Origin: Arsukibacterium sp. UBA5043
GTDB lineage: Bacteria > Pseudomonadota > Gammaproteobacteria > Enterobacterales > Alteromonadaceae
Reading direction: 5' to 3'
NCBI GenBank assembly: GCA_002415085.1
Contig: DIBV01000016.1
Coordinates: forward strand, 86,517 to 150,516
Length of the DNA stretch: 64,000 bases
Shown here: piece after piece, positions 42,216 to 50,557 of the stretch
Layout: each line of letters begins with the position of its first letter
How positions within the stretch are numbered: position 1 is the first letter of the stretch
Translations under genes and position numbers: made by a program
Notes under the pieces: model-generated
Told to the model about the DNA's origin: nothing
Databases searched by the model: none
Seen by the model: only the letters and a program-made list of their open reading frames with translations

Positions 42216-43409
42216 TCAGGCTAGCAGTAGCGCGTCAGCCCAATCCGGTGCAATACCTTGTCTGGCGAGTAAACAAAGCCCAATTCCCGAATAACCTTCT
42301 AACAAACCTCTGTCCTCAACCAGCTGGCCAGCTTTATTAGCATAAAAGCCCTTCTTGTTATCTTTTTTTATCCGGGCTAAGGTATTTTCTAACCAGTAAT
42401 CTGACGCAACTTTAAACTCAGGCTTAGGGATGATGTCGTTAAGCAACTGAAATATTAACATTAACCCAGAACTGCCATGGCAAATCCCAGCGTCATGGAC
42501 CATAGCACTATCTTCTCTGCGCTGCGCCGCATGAACACCTAAGTTGCAAGCAAAATCTATTAAATCCTGGCGTCCCAAGGCTTTTCCGGCTCTTGCCAAG
42601 GTAAGTGCGATAGTGAGGTCACCGTAGCACCATCCTAAACGACTTGGCTGATTCTCTTCAGCACAATTAGAAAAAAGGCTGCCTGTCTTTCCAGCGGGTA
42701 GCTGTTGTTGAATCAACCAGTTACACCCGTCTGACACCAACTTCTTAGCCTTCTGACCAGAATCAGGATGAGCAACTGCAGGTAATAACGCGCATATTAT
42801 TGCGGGTACACCATGCGCTAGTCCCAAATTGTGTTCAGGTTTGTCGGGATTCGCTTTATCAAAGCGATAAATTGACGTAGCGGGTGTTGACCAAGTACAG
42901 GTATCGGCGCTTTTGTATATTGCGCATTCTGAGAGTCGATTGATAATAATCCGGTAAAGCTCCACCCCACGTTCGTGCCGGAGGCGCCGCTCTGCGAAAA
43001 CAGCAATTCCGCTTAGCCCTAAAACAAATTCAATCTCACCGTGCCACACTGGGGTCTGTTTTAATACCGATGTGATGTATTCCTCTATCTCTTGATTAAT
43101 CTCAGGATCATAACCTTCATTTTGTTCAGTAAGCAGCAACTCCATTAACCAGCCATAACCTGCTAAACCATAACCAAAATTAATATTATTTCCCATTAAA
43201 GGGATGCTATCTATCAATTGATCGAGTTGCAGTTGGAATTGGGATGTTTCAAGCTGATATAGCGATGATTTCGCCGCATACCAATGAAACAGAAGATGTC
43301 CTGGCGTGCCCGTAAGCAATGATAAATTTTTTGTTATAGAAGCATCAGTAGATTGCGTAGCATCAATTAGCCTTTGAATAACACTCTGAATTTCAGATTC
43401 ATACTTCAA
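42216..43409 (-). CDS. lanC: LanC lanthipeptide cyclase
   Basis: LanC catalyses addition of Cys thiols to dehydrated residues, forming lanthionine and methyllanthionine rings. The 397-aa protein is an (alpha/alpha) toroid with the zinc ligands Cys261 (WCYGD), Cys310 and His311 (CHGSSG), and the catalytic-site GLAHG (His199). The remaining G-rich repeats (GYGLAGYGWL, LGLSGIAVF, EGYSGIGLCLLA) are typical. No ATG is available near the start; TTG at 43409 with an upstream TGAGAA is the best choice, which suggests weaker translation than the precursor. It lies 190 bp after the precursor gene. Confidence 0.94.
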   Translation of the reverse strand: MKYESEIQSVIQRLIDATQSTDASITKNLSLLTGTPGHLLFHWYAAKSSLYQLETSQFQLQLDQLIDSIPLMGNNINFGYGLAGYGWLMELLLTEQNEGYDPEINQEIEEYITSVLKQTPVWHGEIEFVLGLSGIAVFAERRLRHERGVELYRIIINRLSECAIYKSADTCTWSTPATSIYRFDKANPDKPEHNLGLAHGVPAIICALLPAVAHPDSGQKAKKLVSDGCNWLIQQQLPAGKTGSLFSNCAEENQPSRLGWCYGDLTIALTLARAGKALGRQDLIDFACNLGVHAAQRREDSAMVHDAGICHGSSGLMLIFQLLNDIIPKPEFKVASDYWLENTLARIKKDNKKGFYANKAGQLVEDRGLLEGYSGIGLCLLARQGIAPDWADALLLA

Positions 43410-43553
43410 AATAATTCTCAGAACTTACGTCTTGTTAATCACGGCGTTACCTAACGCGAATCAAATAATGTTAAATTATATGTACATTATTCGCTATAAC
43501 TTACTTTTAAAACCCGCTTTGTAACCGTCCAGGTTATAGTCACTGAGCAAAAG

Positions 43554-43588
43554 CTGACATGCCTACATTGTGAACGTAAGCATGTCAG
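43554..43588 (-). other. Possible attenuator between lanthipeptide precursor and lanC
   Basis: CTGACATGC/GCATGTCAG is a perfect 9-bp stem lying 12 bp after the precursor stop codon. On the minus strand it is followed by CTTTTGC, a short T run. This would suit partial termination giving more precursor than enzyme mRNA. Confidence 0.55.
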
Positions 43589-43599
43589 ATACTAATTAC

Positions 43600-43788
43600 T
43601 TAGTATTGCTTACAAGTGTAAACAGTGGTGCAGTCATTGAAAGACATCAGCGTCAAAGTACCACCACCAGCTACCTGAGGAGTCAATTCGTTAGGAAGCA
43701 CCTTGTTGTCAGGCGTCATATCCTGAGGCAATACTTTGTTATCATTAGATAAATTTGCAAGCTCAACTTTTTTGAAATTTAATTTCAT
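43600..43788 (-). CDS. lanA: Lanthipeptide precursor (LanA)
   Basis: The 62-aa product has a leader (about 1-42) ending QVAGG and a 20-residue core GTLTLMSFNDCTTVYTCKQY. The core holds one Ser, five Thr and two Cys; Ser49-x3-Cys53 and Thr55-x3-Cys59 would give two equal-sized rings, leaving Thr44, 46, 54 and 58 as possible Dhb. The leader contains an 11-residue tandem repeat, DNKVLPQDMTP then DNKVLPNELTP (16-26 and 27-37), and an LNFKKVEL segment near the N-terminus that could serve as the LanB recognition element. GG with a Val at -4 suits C39 cleavage, though the E-L pair is one residue out of register with the usual consensus. The ATG at 43788 has an AAGGA site; the longer upstream reading is rejected. 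Confidence 0.88.
   Translation of the reverse strand: MKLNFKKVELANLSNDNKVLPQDMTPDNKVLPNELTPQVAGGGTLTLMSFNDCTTVYTCKQY
43678..43743 (-). repeat. 33-bp tandem duplication inside the lanthipeptide leader
   Basis: Two adjacent 33-bp units (43678-43710 and 43711-43743) agree at 23 of 33 positions by direct comparison and encode the two DNKVLP-containing 11-mers of the leader. The protein repeat is better kept than the DNA. Confidence 0.85.
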
Positions 43789-43807
43789 AACATGTTCCTT
43801 CTTATAA

Positions 43808-43855
43808 TTAGTTCTAAAATATTTATGTTGCAAATCGCTAAGCAACAAGAACTAA
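43808..43855 (-). other. Nested inverted repeat in the lanA leader
   Basis: TTAGTTCT and AGAACTAA flank an inner TGTTGC/GCAACA pair, giving an interrupted hairpin just upstream of the lanA ribosome site and reaching into the predicted -10 region. It could be an operator or an mRNA-stabilising leader. Confidence 0.5.
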
Positions 43856-43882
43856 TAATACACAAATTTAAATCACTGGCAA
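43855..43882 (-). promoter_or_regulatory. Predicted sigma-70 promoter of the lanthipeptide operon
   Basis: On the minus strand TTGCCA (43882-43877) and TATTAT (43860-43855) are separated by 16 bp, five of six matches to each consensus hexamer. A transcript starting near 43848 would have a 60-nt leader before lanA. Confidence 0.5.
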
Positions 43883-44026
43883 CAAATTAGTATTTTGATA
43901 AAACAAGATAAACATCCGACGCCAAAACATCACCGCAATTCAACATAACTGATTAAATTACAAGCTTCGCACACCATTGCTCAGTATGGCGACATTAAAC
44001 GCAGCACATCAATGCCACACACTTGA

Positions 44027-44626
44027 CTAATATTTAACACTACAGCCATAAGGACGGGTAACGGCCGGGTCCGGTGTATTGCCGGCCAGTACGGCTTTGG
44101 CGGCGTTGGCAAAGTACGGCGTAGCTTTGGCAATATCATCCACTTTAGCGGATGGGATACTGTCGATGCCGCCCATATACTGCAGTACACCGTTTTTATC
44201 GATAACATACATATGTGGCGTGGTCTTCGCGTCATACGCTTTGCCCATAACGCCCGTCTCATCGAACAGAATTGCGGTGGGCGCCGCCTTGCGATTGCTG
44301 GTTAGCTCTGCTGCTTTGGCGCTGTCTACATGGCCCTGCTTGCCCGGTGCTGACGAGATCACACTAAGCCAGACTACGTCTTTGGCCTGCATATCTTTTT
44401 GCAGCTGCTGCATATTGCCGCTGTAATGTTTGACCACAAACGGACAGTCGTGATTAGTCCATTCCAATACCACGTTTTTACCGGCAAAATCTTGCAGGCT
44501 ATGGCTTTGGCCATTTGCATCTTTCACCGTAAAATCCGGCGCTGGCTGGCCAACTTGTGGCGCCGCAGCAAGTGTAGCGGCAAAAAGCATGGCACCAGCG
44601 GAAACAACGAGTTTTGCTAATTTCAT
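44027..44626 (-). CDS. Periplasmic redoxin (AhpC/TSA-like thioredoxin-fold protein)
   Basis: The 199-aa protein has a Sec signal peptide (about 1-23) and a thioredoxin/peroxiredoxin-like domain beginning VGQPAPDFTVKDANG. The redox motif is TNHDCPFVVKHY, with a single Cys in place of CxxC; cis-proline lies in KTTPHMYVID. It starts 48 bp after the DsbD-like gene on the same strand, so it is a plausible electron acceptor of that reductase. The ATG at 44626 with AGGAG is used rather than a codon nine bases upstream. Confidence 0.86.
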   Translation of the reverse strand: MKLAKLVVSAGAMLFAATLAAAPQVGQPAPDFTVKDANGQSHSLQDFAGKNVVLEWTNHDCPFVVKHYSGNMQQLQKDMQAKDVVWLSVISSAPGKQGHVDSAKAAELTSNRKAAPTAILFDETGVMGKAYDAKTTPHMYVIDKNGVLQYMGGIDSIPSAKVDDIAKATPYFANAAKAVLAGNTPDPAVTRPYGCSVKY

Positions 44627-44674
44627 AGATATCACTCCTGTTGTGTGATTGATTACAACTTAATTGTTGGCAGC

Positions 44675-46783
44675 TTATTGCTGACTTATCGACTCAAATG
44701 TTTGCCTGAGAGTATCAGGTGTTAAAATTTGCGGCAGCACTTGTGGCGGCTGCCCTGGCCAGTACAACACGTATAGCGGCACACCATCACGCTGATACTG
44801 CTGCAAATAAGCAGTAATATCGCTGTCGCGGCGGGTCCAGTCACCCTTTAAGTAACTGACATTATATTGGCTGAGCGCTGCTTTGCTGCGCTCGGTATTC
44901 AATGCTACCCGCTCGTTTACCAGGCAGGTAATACACCAGTCGGCGGTCATGTTCACCAGTACCGGTTTACCCTGCTGGCGCAGTGCACTGAGTTTATCAG
45001 CAGACCAGCTTTGCCAGTGTTGCGCCTTATTATCGGCGTGCGAACTAATATTTGCTTCAGGGTGCAGCTTAGCCCCCTGCCACAGAATAACGAGCGCCAG
45101 TAATAACAAGCCCAGTGCCGTCAGCTTGTTGAACCCGCCAGCACCCAGTTGCACCCTGCCCCATAGCCATATCGCTGCAGCCAACGACACCATACCAATC
45201 ATTAATATTGCCATAGCATCGATACCGGCCTGGCGGCCAAATACCCATAGCAACCACACTGCACTTAAATAAAGGGGCCAGGCCAACAGCTGCTTTAGCG
45301 TATCCATCCAGGCGCCGGGTTTGGGTAACAGCCGTGCCAGCGCCGGAATATATGCCAGCAATAAAAATGGTAATGCCATGCCAAGACCCAGCGCGGCAAA
45401 TACCAGTAAAGCGACGAGCGGACTTTGGGTTACTGCATAACCGAGCGCGGTGCCCATAAACGGCGCCGTACAGGGGCTGGCGACCACCACTGCCAGTACT
45501 CCGGTAAAAAATGAGCCTTTGCCGCCACTTTTTGCAGTGAGAGCACCACCGGTATTCATTAAGCCCAGGCCAAACTGCACCAGGCCGGATAAGCTTAAGC
45601 CCAGCGCCAGTAATAAATAGACCAGCAGAGCAACCAGTAACGGGCTTTGCAGCTGAAACCCCCAACCAATCACGTTGCCGGCCGCACGAAGTGCGATCAG
45701 CAAACCGGCTAATGCCAGAAAGCTTAGTACCACCCCTGCCGCATAAAATAAGGCGTCACGGCGCTGAAGTTGCCGTTGCTGGCTGTTAGCAGCGATACTT
45801 AGCGCTTTGAGCGACAATACCGGAAACACACAAGGCATTAAATTCAGGATCAGGCCACCACCGGCGGCCATCAGTAAAATTAGCCAGAAGCTGTTTGGGC
45901 TGAGCGTGCCACCCGTCACCAGAATCTCGGTAGTACCGCTGGCCAGCAGATCCTGTTGCCGCTGCTGAAAATAAACGGTGTAACCCTGGCCAGTCGCATC
46001 GACCAGTACAACTTCGGCCTGCTCTGGTGCACTGCTAAAGTAGGTATTTAACGCCTGTTGCAATAATAGGCGGTCGTGTTGCGGTATCAGCTGCTGCGGT
46101 GCAGCATGGTCAACTAACTCGCCAGCGGCCACAAAAAACGCCACTGGCGGTTGAGGCAGTTGATCATTTAACACGGCTGAGAACGCGCCACCACTTATAC
46201 TGTAGTCGCCGGTAAAGCCGGTATCAATGGGCAGGGCCGCACGGGCCTTGTTAAATAGTGGCTGCTGGCTGGTTGCCAATTCGGTCTGGTCGGCAACGGC
46301 TATTGTCAGTTCAAAGCTGGCATCAGCCGGAATGCAAATTTCCTCACATACCAACCAGTCAACATCAGCCATGATGGTGAGCGTGTCGTGAGTATAATCA
46401 GGCGGTAGAGTGATATTGCTCAGTAACAACGTCTGGCCGGCGTAACCATAATTAACCAGCGGCGGTATGAGAAAAGCTTCAGGCGTTGGCCACTGAATAT
46501 CAGCAGTCTGGACCCCGGCAGGCACCTGCCAGTTAATAATGGAAGGCAACCCCGAGTCGCCGGGGTTTTGCCAGTAGGTATGCCAGCCAGGGTCGGGCTC
46601 AAAATGCAGCAGCACAGCAATAGTCTGGCCTGGTGCAACCGTGCGGTACTCGCTTACCAGCTCAGCTTTAATGTGCTTAGCTTGCTGCCAGCCGCTGCTG
46701 CTGGCATGCAATGAAAAACTTGCCAGTATGCTGCTCAACGCCAAAGCGGCGCTCAGTAGCAACCCGCTACGTAATCGGATCAT
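44675..46783 (-). CDS. DsbD/ScsB-like thiol:disulfide interchange protein
   Basis: This 702-aa protein should carry electrons from cytoplasmic thioredoxin across the inner membrane to periplasmic partners. It has a signal peptide, an N-terminal periplasmic beta domain (about 30-280; redox pair in WLVCEEICIP), a DsbD-type membrane domain with the two key cysteines in LMPCVFPVLSLKA and VASPCTAPFMG, and a C-terminal thioredoxin-like domain with ADWCITCLVN. The large N-terminal domain resembles ScsB more than classical DsbD. The ATG has an AGAGGT site. The adjacent redoxin is the likely client. Confidence 0.9.
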   Translation of the reverse strand: MIRLRSGLLLSAALALSSILASFSLHASSSGWQQAKHIKAELVSEYRTVAPGQTIAVLLHFEPDPGWHTYWQNPGDSGLPSIINWQVPAGVQTADIQWPTPEAFLIPPLVNYGYAGQTLLLSNITLPPDYTHDTLTIMADVDWLVCEEICIPADASFELTIAVADQTELATSQQPLFNKARAALPIDTGFTGDYSISGGAFSAVLNDQLPQPPVAFFVAAGELVDHAAPQQLIPQHDRLLLQQALNTYFSSAPEQAEVVLVDATGQGYTVYFQQRQQDLLASGTTEILVTGGTLSPNSFWLILLMAAGGGLILNLMPCVFPVLSLKALSIAANSQQRQLQRRDALFYAAGVVLSFLALAGLLIALRAAGNVIGWGFQLQSPLLVALLVYLLLALGLSLSGLVQFGLGLMNTGGALTAKSGGKGSFFTGVLAVVVASPCTAPFMGTALGYAVTQSPLVALLVFAALGLGMALPFLLLAYIPALARLLPKPGAWMDTLKQLLAWPLYLSAVWLLWVFGRQAGIDAMAILMIGMVSLAAAIWLWGRVQLGAGGFNKLTALGLLLLALVILWQGAKLHPEANISSHADNKAQHWQSWSADKLSALRQQGKPVLVNMTADWCITCLVNERVALNTERSKAALSQYNVSYLKGDWTRRDSDITAYLQQYQRDGVPLYVLYWPGQPPQVLPQILTPDTLRQTFESISQQ

Positions 46784-46979
46784 TGTGTTACCTCTTTATC
46801 GGCCGTACGTTATTAAGCCACTAAAGTTCAAAAAAAGTGCACTGAATGCGGTTTTATTACGCCAAAAACAGCAAAATTTACGACAAAATGCTATATTGGT
46901 GCTGCTTTATTCTGTGGCCAGTCGTGATCACTCCGGCTAGTCTGAACCCACCCCAGTGATGATATGAAGGTTAAACTTA

Positions 46980-49229
46980 ATGAAAGGCATGAAAAAGTCT
47001 GCTCTGAATCTGGCAATTTGCGCTGGTTTGTTTGGCGCTGCAAGTTTTGCTGCGATGGCACAAACTGAGGAAAATAACAGCGAGCAAAAAGATAATAAGC
47101 TGGAAACCATAACCATTACGGCGCAGAAACGCAGCCAGAGTATCCAGGAAGTGCCTATTTCGGTAGCGACCATCAGCCAGGATCGTTTTAACGCCATTTT
47201 TTCCGGCGGCGATGATATTACCGCGCTGGCGGTAAAAGTTCCTGGTTTGTATGCTGAAACATCCAATGGCCGTGCTGCACCGCGCTTTTATATTCGTGGT
47301 TTAGGGAATACCGATTTTGATTTAGCGGCTTCCCAGCCAGTGTCTATTGTTATGGACGAAGTGGTAATGGAGAACGTGATATTAAAAAGCTTTCCATTAT
47401 TTGACATGCAGGCAGTGGAAGTTATCCGCGGCCCGCAGGGCACCTTGTTTGGCCGTAACACCACTGCCGGTATTATTAAGTTTGATACGGTTAAGCCACG
47501 CCAGGAATTTGATGGTTACTTTAAGACCAGTGTGGGCAGCCTGGGCATGATGAATGCGGAAGGTGCCATCGGCGGCGGCTTGACCGATGAGTTATCTGCG
47601 CGGCTTTCGTTAATGTCTAACCACCGTGACGACTGGGTCAGCAATAGCTTCTACGGTAATAACGATGTCATGGGCGGCTACGATGAAAAAGCCGGCCGGG
47701 TACAGTTTTTATATGAAGGTGCTGGTTTTGATGCCCTGCTAAACCTGCATGCCCGCAATTATGACGGCACTTCCACCTTATTCCGGGCCAATATTTTAAG
47801 CCCGGGCAGTAACGAGCTCAATGACAACTATGATCGTGATTCGGTAGCGTACAACGAAGGGCGTAATAACCCGCAAAGCTATGATGGCTGGGGCGGTTCA
47901 TTAAAAATGGACTTTGAGCTTAAGGATATGACCCTAACCAGTATTTCAGCGGTGGAGAAAGCCGATGGCGGTGGTATTGGCGATATTGACGGCGGCAACC
48001 CGACCGGCCCTGACTTTATTTTGTTTCAGGCGGTAACCGAAGACCAGTTAAAAGATTTAAAGCAATTCACGCAGGAAGTTCGCTTAGCCAGTGACACCCG
48101 TGATGCATTAAGTTGGCAGGTAGGTGGTTTCTATTTCGATTCATCATTTGGCGTAAACAGTATTGATGGTTACTTTGGTGCCACGGAAGTGTTCCATGGC
48201 AATACCAGCTGGGCTGTATTTGGCCAGAGCTCTTATAAAGTAGATGACAAACTGGATATCACTGCCGGTATCCGCTACACCGACGATGAAAAAACCTTTT
48301 ACGTTGGCGAGCAAAACGTTAATGGTTTTGCACTGGTAACCGGTGATGCAAGAGTTCAGCAGTATGATCCGATTAAAGTGTCTGACGATCAGATCAGCTG
48401 GGAGCTAAGTGCTAACTATCGATTAACTGACAAAACCAGTTTATTTGCCCGCGCAGCTGATGGCTTCCGTGCCCAGTCTATTCAGGGTCGTGATGTCGCG
48501 TTTGAAGCGCCACCATCAGTAGCTGAATCAGAAACCATTATGTCTTATGAAGTCGGTGCTAAGTCAGACTTACTGGATAACACCCTGCGCTTAAACGGCG
48601 CCTTGTTTTACTACACCATAGACGACATTCAGCTGTCAGCAATTGGTGGTGAAACGCAGGGTAACCAGCTGATCAACGCTAACAAAGGCGTAGGCTACGG
48701 CTTTGAAATCGACTTTGACTGGCGTGCTACGCCGTACTTCACCCTTGGCGGTGGTTTCAGTTATAACCATACTGAACTACAAGATGACTCTTTAACAGTA
48801 GCCTACTGTGGCGCACTAAATCAGAGCTTCCAACCATACTGTACGCCTCTGGACCCAAGCGCCGGTGACAATCTGGTATTTATTGATGGTAACCCGTTCC
48901 CACAGGCACCGGAAACCATTCTGACCTTAAATGGCCGTTACGACTTCCCAATCGAAAGTGGTGAAATTTATATTTACGCCGATTATCAGTTACAGGGCGA
49001 AACTAACCTGTTTCTGTATGAATCAGCCGAGTTTAACTCGGACAATAACTTCGAAGCGGGCATAAGGGTGGCGTATATCAACTATGCACACAATTATGAA
49101 GTGGGCTTTTTTGGTCGCAATATTACCGATGAAGATAACCTCAAAGGTGCGATCGACTTCAACAACCTGACTGGTTTTGTTAATGAACCGCGGGTATTGG
49201 GCGTTGATTTCAGAATCAGCTTCTACTAA
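46980..49229 (+). CDS. TonB-dependent outer-membrane receptor
   Basis: The 749-aa protein has a signal peptide (cleavage near AMAQ, about residue 28), a TonB-box-like LETITITAQKR, a plug domain with VEVIRGPQGTLFGRNTTAG, and a 22-strand barrel ending in a terminal aromatic (RISFY). The plug resembles receptors annotated for complex carbohydrates or vitamins in Alteromonadales and sphingomonads rather than a siderophore type, but the ligand cannot be assigned. No transporter or enzyme partner is adjacent. A strong terminator follows. Confidence 0.92.
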   Translation: MKGMKKSALNLAICAGLFGAASFAAMAQTEENNSEQKDNKLETITITAQKRSQSIQEVPISVATISQDRFNAIFSGGDDITALAVKVPGLYAETSNGRAAPRFYIRGLGNTDFDLAASQPVSIVMDEVVMENVILKSFPLFDMQAVEVIRGPQGTLFGRNTTAGIIKFDTVKPRQEFDGYFKTSVGSLGMMNAEGAIGGGLTDELSARLSLMSNHRDDWVSNSFYGNNDVMGGYDEKAGRVQFLYEGAGFDALLNLHARNYDGTSTLFRANILSPGSNELNDNYDRDSVAYNEGRNNPQSYDGWGGSLKMDFELKDMTLTSISAVEKADGGGIGDIDGGNPTGPDFILFQAVTEDQLKDLKQFTQEVRLASDTRDALSWQVGGFYFDSSFGVNSIDGYFGATEVFHGNTSWAVFGQSSYKVDDKLDITAGIRYTDDEKTFYVGEQNVNGFALVTGDARVQQYDPIKVSDDQISWELSANYRLTDKTSLFARAADGFRAQSIQGRDVAFEAPPSVAESETIMSYEVGAKSDLLDNTLRLNGALFYYTIDDIQLSAIGGETQGNQLINANKGVGYGFEIDFDWRATPYFTLGGGFSYNHTELQDDSLTVAYCGALNQSFQPYCTPLDPSAGDNLVFIDGNPFPQAPETILTLNGRYDFPIESGEIYIYADYQLQGETNLFLYESAEFNSDNNFEAGIRVAYINYAHNYEVGFFGRNITDEDNLKGAIDFNNLTGFVNEPRVLGVDFRISFY

Positions 49230-49245
49230 ATAGTACTCGCTTGAT

Positions 49246-49278
49246 AAAAACCGCCCGGCGTTAACCGGGCGGTTTTTT
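49246..49278 (+). terminator. Rho-independent terminator after the TonB receptor
   Basis: AAAAACCGCCCGG/CCGGGCGGTTTTT forms a 13-bp stem with a CGTTAA loop and runs into a T tract, 17 bp after the stop. Confidence 0.93.
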
Positions 49279-49391
49279 TATTTCCTGTTTTAAGTGCTAT
49301 CCGACGTTTCGAACTTGCTTTTCTCTGTATTGCCGTTTTAGCCTGAAGGTATCAGCGCAACTTTACAGAACTGACAACCCAGAGAACCTCA

Positions 49392-50468
49392 ATGGCCGAT
49401 TTTCGCAGTGATACCGTAACCCAACCCAGCGCGGCAATGCGCCACGCCATGCATGATGCTGCGCTGGGCGATGATGTGTTTAACGACGACCCAACCACCC
49501 TTGAGCTGCAACGCTATGCTGCTGAGCTGCTGGGCTTTGACGCCGCGCTGTTTGCGCCCAGTGGCACCCAGACTAACTTAATCGCCATGATGAGCCACTG
49601 CCAGCGTGGTGATGAGGCCATTGTTGGTCAGCAATGGCACACCTACAAATGGGAAGCGGGCGGTATGGCGGTACTGGGCTCCATTCAGCCACAGCCCCTG
49701 GAGTTACAAAGCGATGGCACGCTGGCGCTTGACGATATCGCCGCAGCTATCAAACCTGACGACCCTCATTTTGCCCGCACCCGCTTAATTGTGATTGAGA
49801 ATACCGTCGGTGGTAAGGTATTACCGCTAGGTTATATGCGCGATGTCGCAGCACTAGCCAAAGAAAAAGGCCTGAAATGTCATATTGACGGGGCCCGGCT
49901 GATGAATGCGGCGGTGGCGCTGGCACCCGATCACCAGCTAAGCCCCTGGCAAATGGCCCGCCAATTATGTCAGGGTTATGACTCGGTATCTTTATGTTTA
50001 TCTAAAGGCCTGGGCTGCCCGGTCGGTTCGCTACTGCTGGGCTCAACAGATTTTATTCAACAGGCAAAACGGGTCAGAAAAATGCTCGGCGGCGGCATGC
50101 GCCAGACCGGTGTGCTAACCGCTGCCGGCCTTTATGCGCTTAAACACAATATTGACAGGCTGGCCGACGACCATGGCAATGCTCAGCTTTTGGCTGACGG
50201 CTTAAGCCAGCTGGCCCGCCAATTGCCTACGCTGAGCTCGCTGACAGTGATCGCACCGCAAACCAATATCGTATTTACCGATGTGGATCCCGTGCTGGCT
50301 GATGGCTTGCTACCTTATCTGGCTGATATGGGTATTAAGGTTACCGCCAGTCGTTATCATGCTGCCCGGGGGACGCTGATGCGGCTGCGCTGGGTATGTC
50401 ATCTGGATATCAGCCGCCGCCAGATAGAGCAGACCTTAACGTTAGTTCGCCAATTTTCGATGAAATAA
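49392..50468 (+). CDS. ltaE: Low-specificity L-threonine aldolase
   Basis: This PLP enzyme cleaves L-threonine and L-allo-threonine to glycine and acetaldehyde. The 358-aa protein shows FRSDTVTQP at the N-terminus, APSGTQTN, HIDGARLMNAA and the cofactor lysine in CLSKGLGCPVGS. Length is slightly above the 333-aa E. coli enzyme. It lies between two independent units and has its own leader; no glycine or threonine pathway gene is nearby. Confidence 0.94.
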   Translation: MADFRSDTVTQPSAAMRHAMHDAALGDDVFNDDPTTLELQRYAAELLGFDAALFAPSGTQTNLIAMMSHCQRGDEAIVGQQWHTYKWEAGGMAVLGSIQPQPLELQSDGTLALDDIAAAIKPDDPHFARTRLIVIENTVGGKVLPLGYMRDVAALAKEKGLKCHIDGARLMNAAVALAPDHQLSPWQMARQLCQGYDSVSLCLSKGLGCPVGSLLLGSTDFIQQAKRVRKMLGGGMRQTGVLTAAGLYALKHNIDRLADDHGNAQLLADGLSQLARQLPTLSSLTVIAPQTNIVFTDVDPVLADGLLPYLADMGIKVTASRYHAARGTLMRLRWVCHLDISRRQIEQTLTLVRQFSMK

Positions 50469-50557
50469 GCTTAGCACTTGAAAGCCTGCAGCGAGCTATC
50501 CGGTCTGCTTTAGTAACCGAACAAGTTCAGTAGCCAAAGCAACTGCAGGAAAATTTG

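Noticed and set aside
43600-43848. Longer 82-aa reading of the lanthipeptide precursor starting at 43848
   Set aside because: The extra 20 residues lack a ribosome site, lie in the predicted leader hairpin and start at about the predicted transcription start; ATG at 43788 has a good AAGGA site.
43981-44262. A 93-aa minus-strand reading frame overlapping the redoxin gene
   Set aside because: It is a shadow of the redoxin gene in another frame with no ribosome site or recognisable domain.
45069-45665. A 198-aa frame inside the DsbD-like gene
   Set aside because: It lies wholly within a convincing gene on the same strand and has frame-shadow composition.
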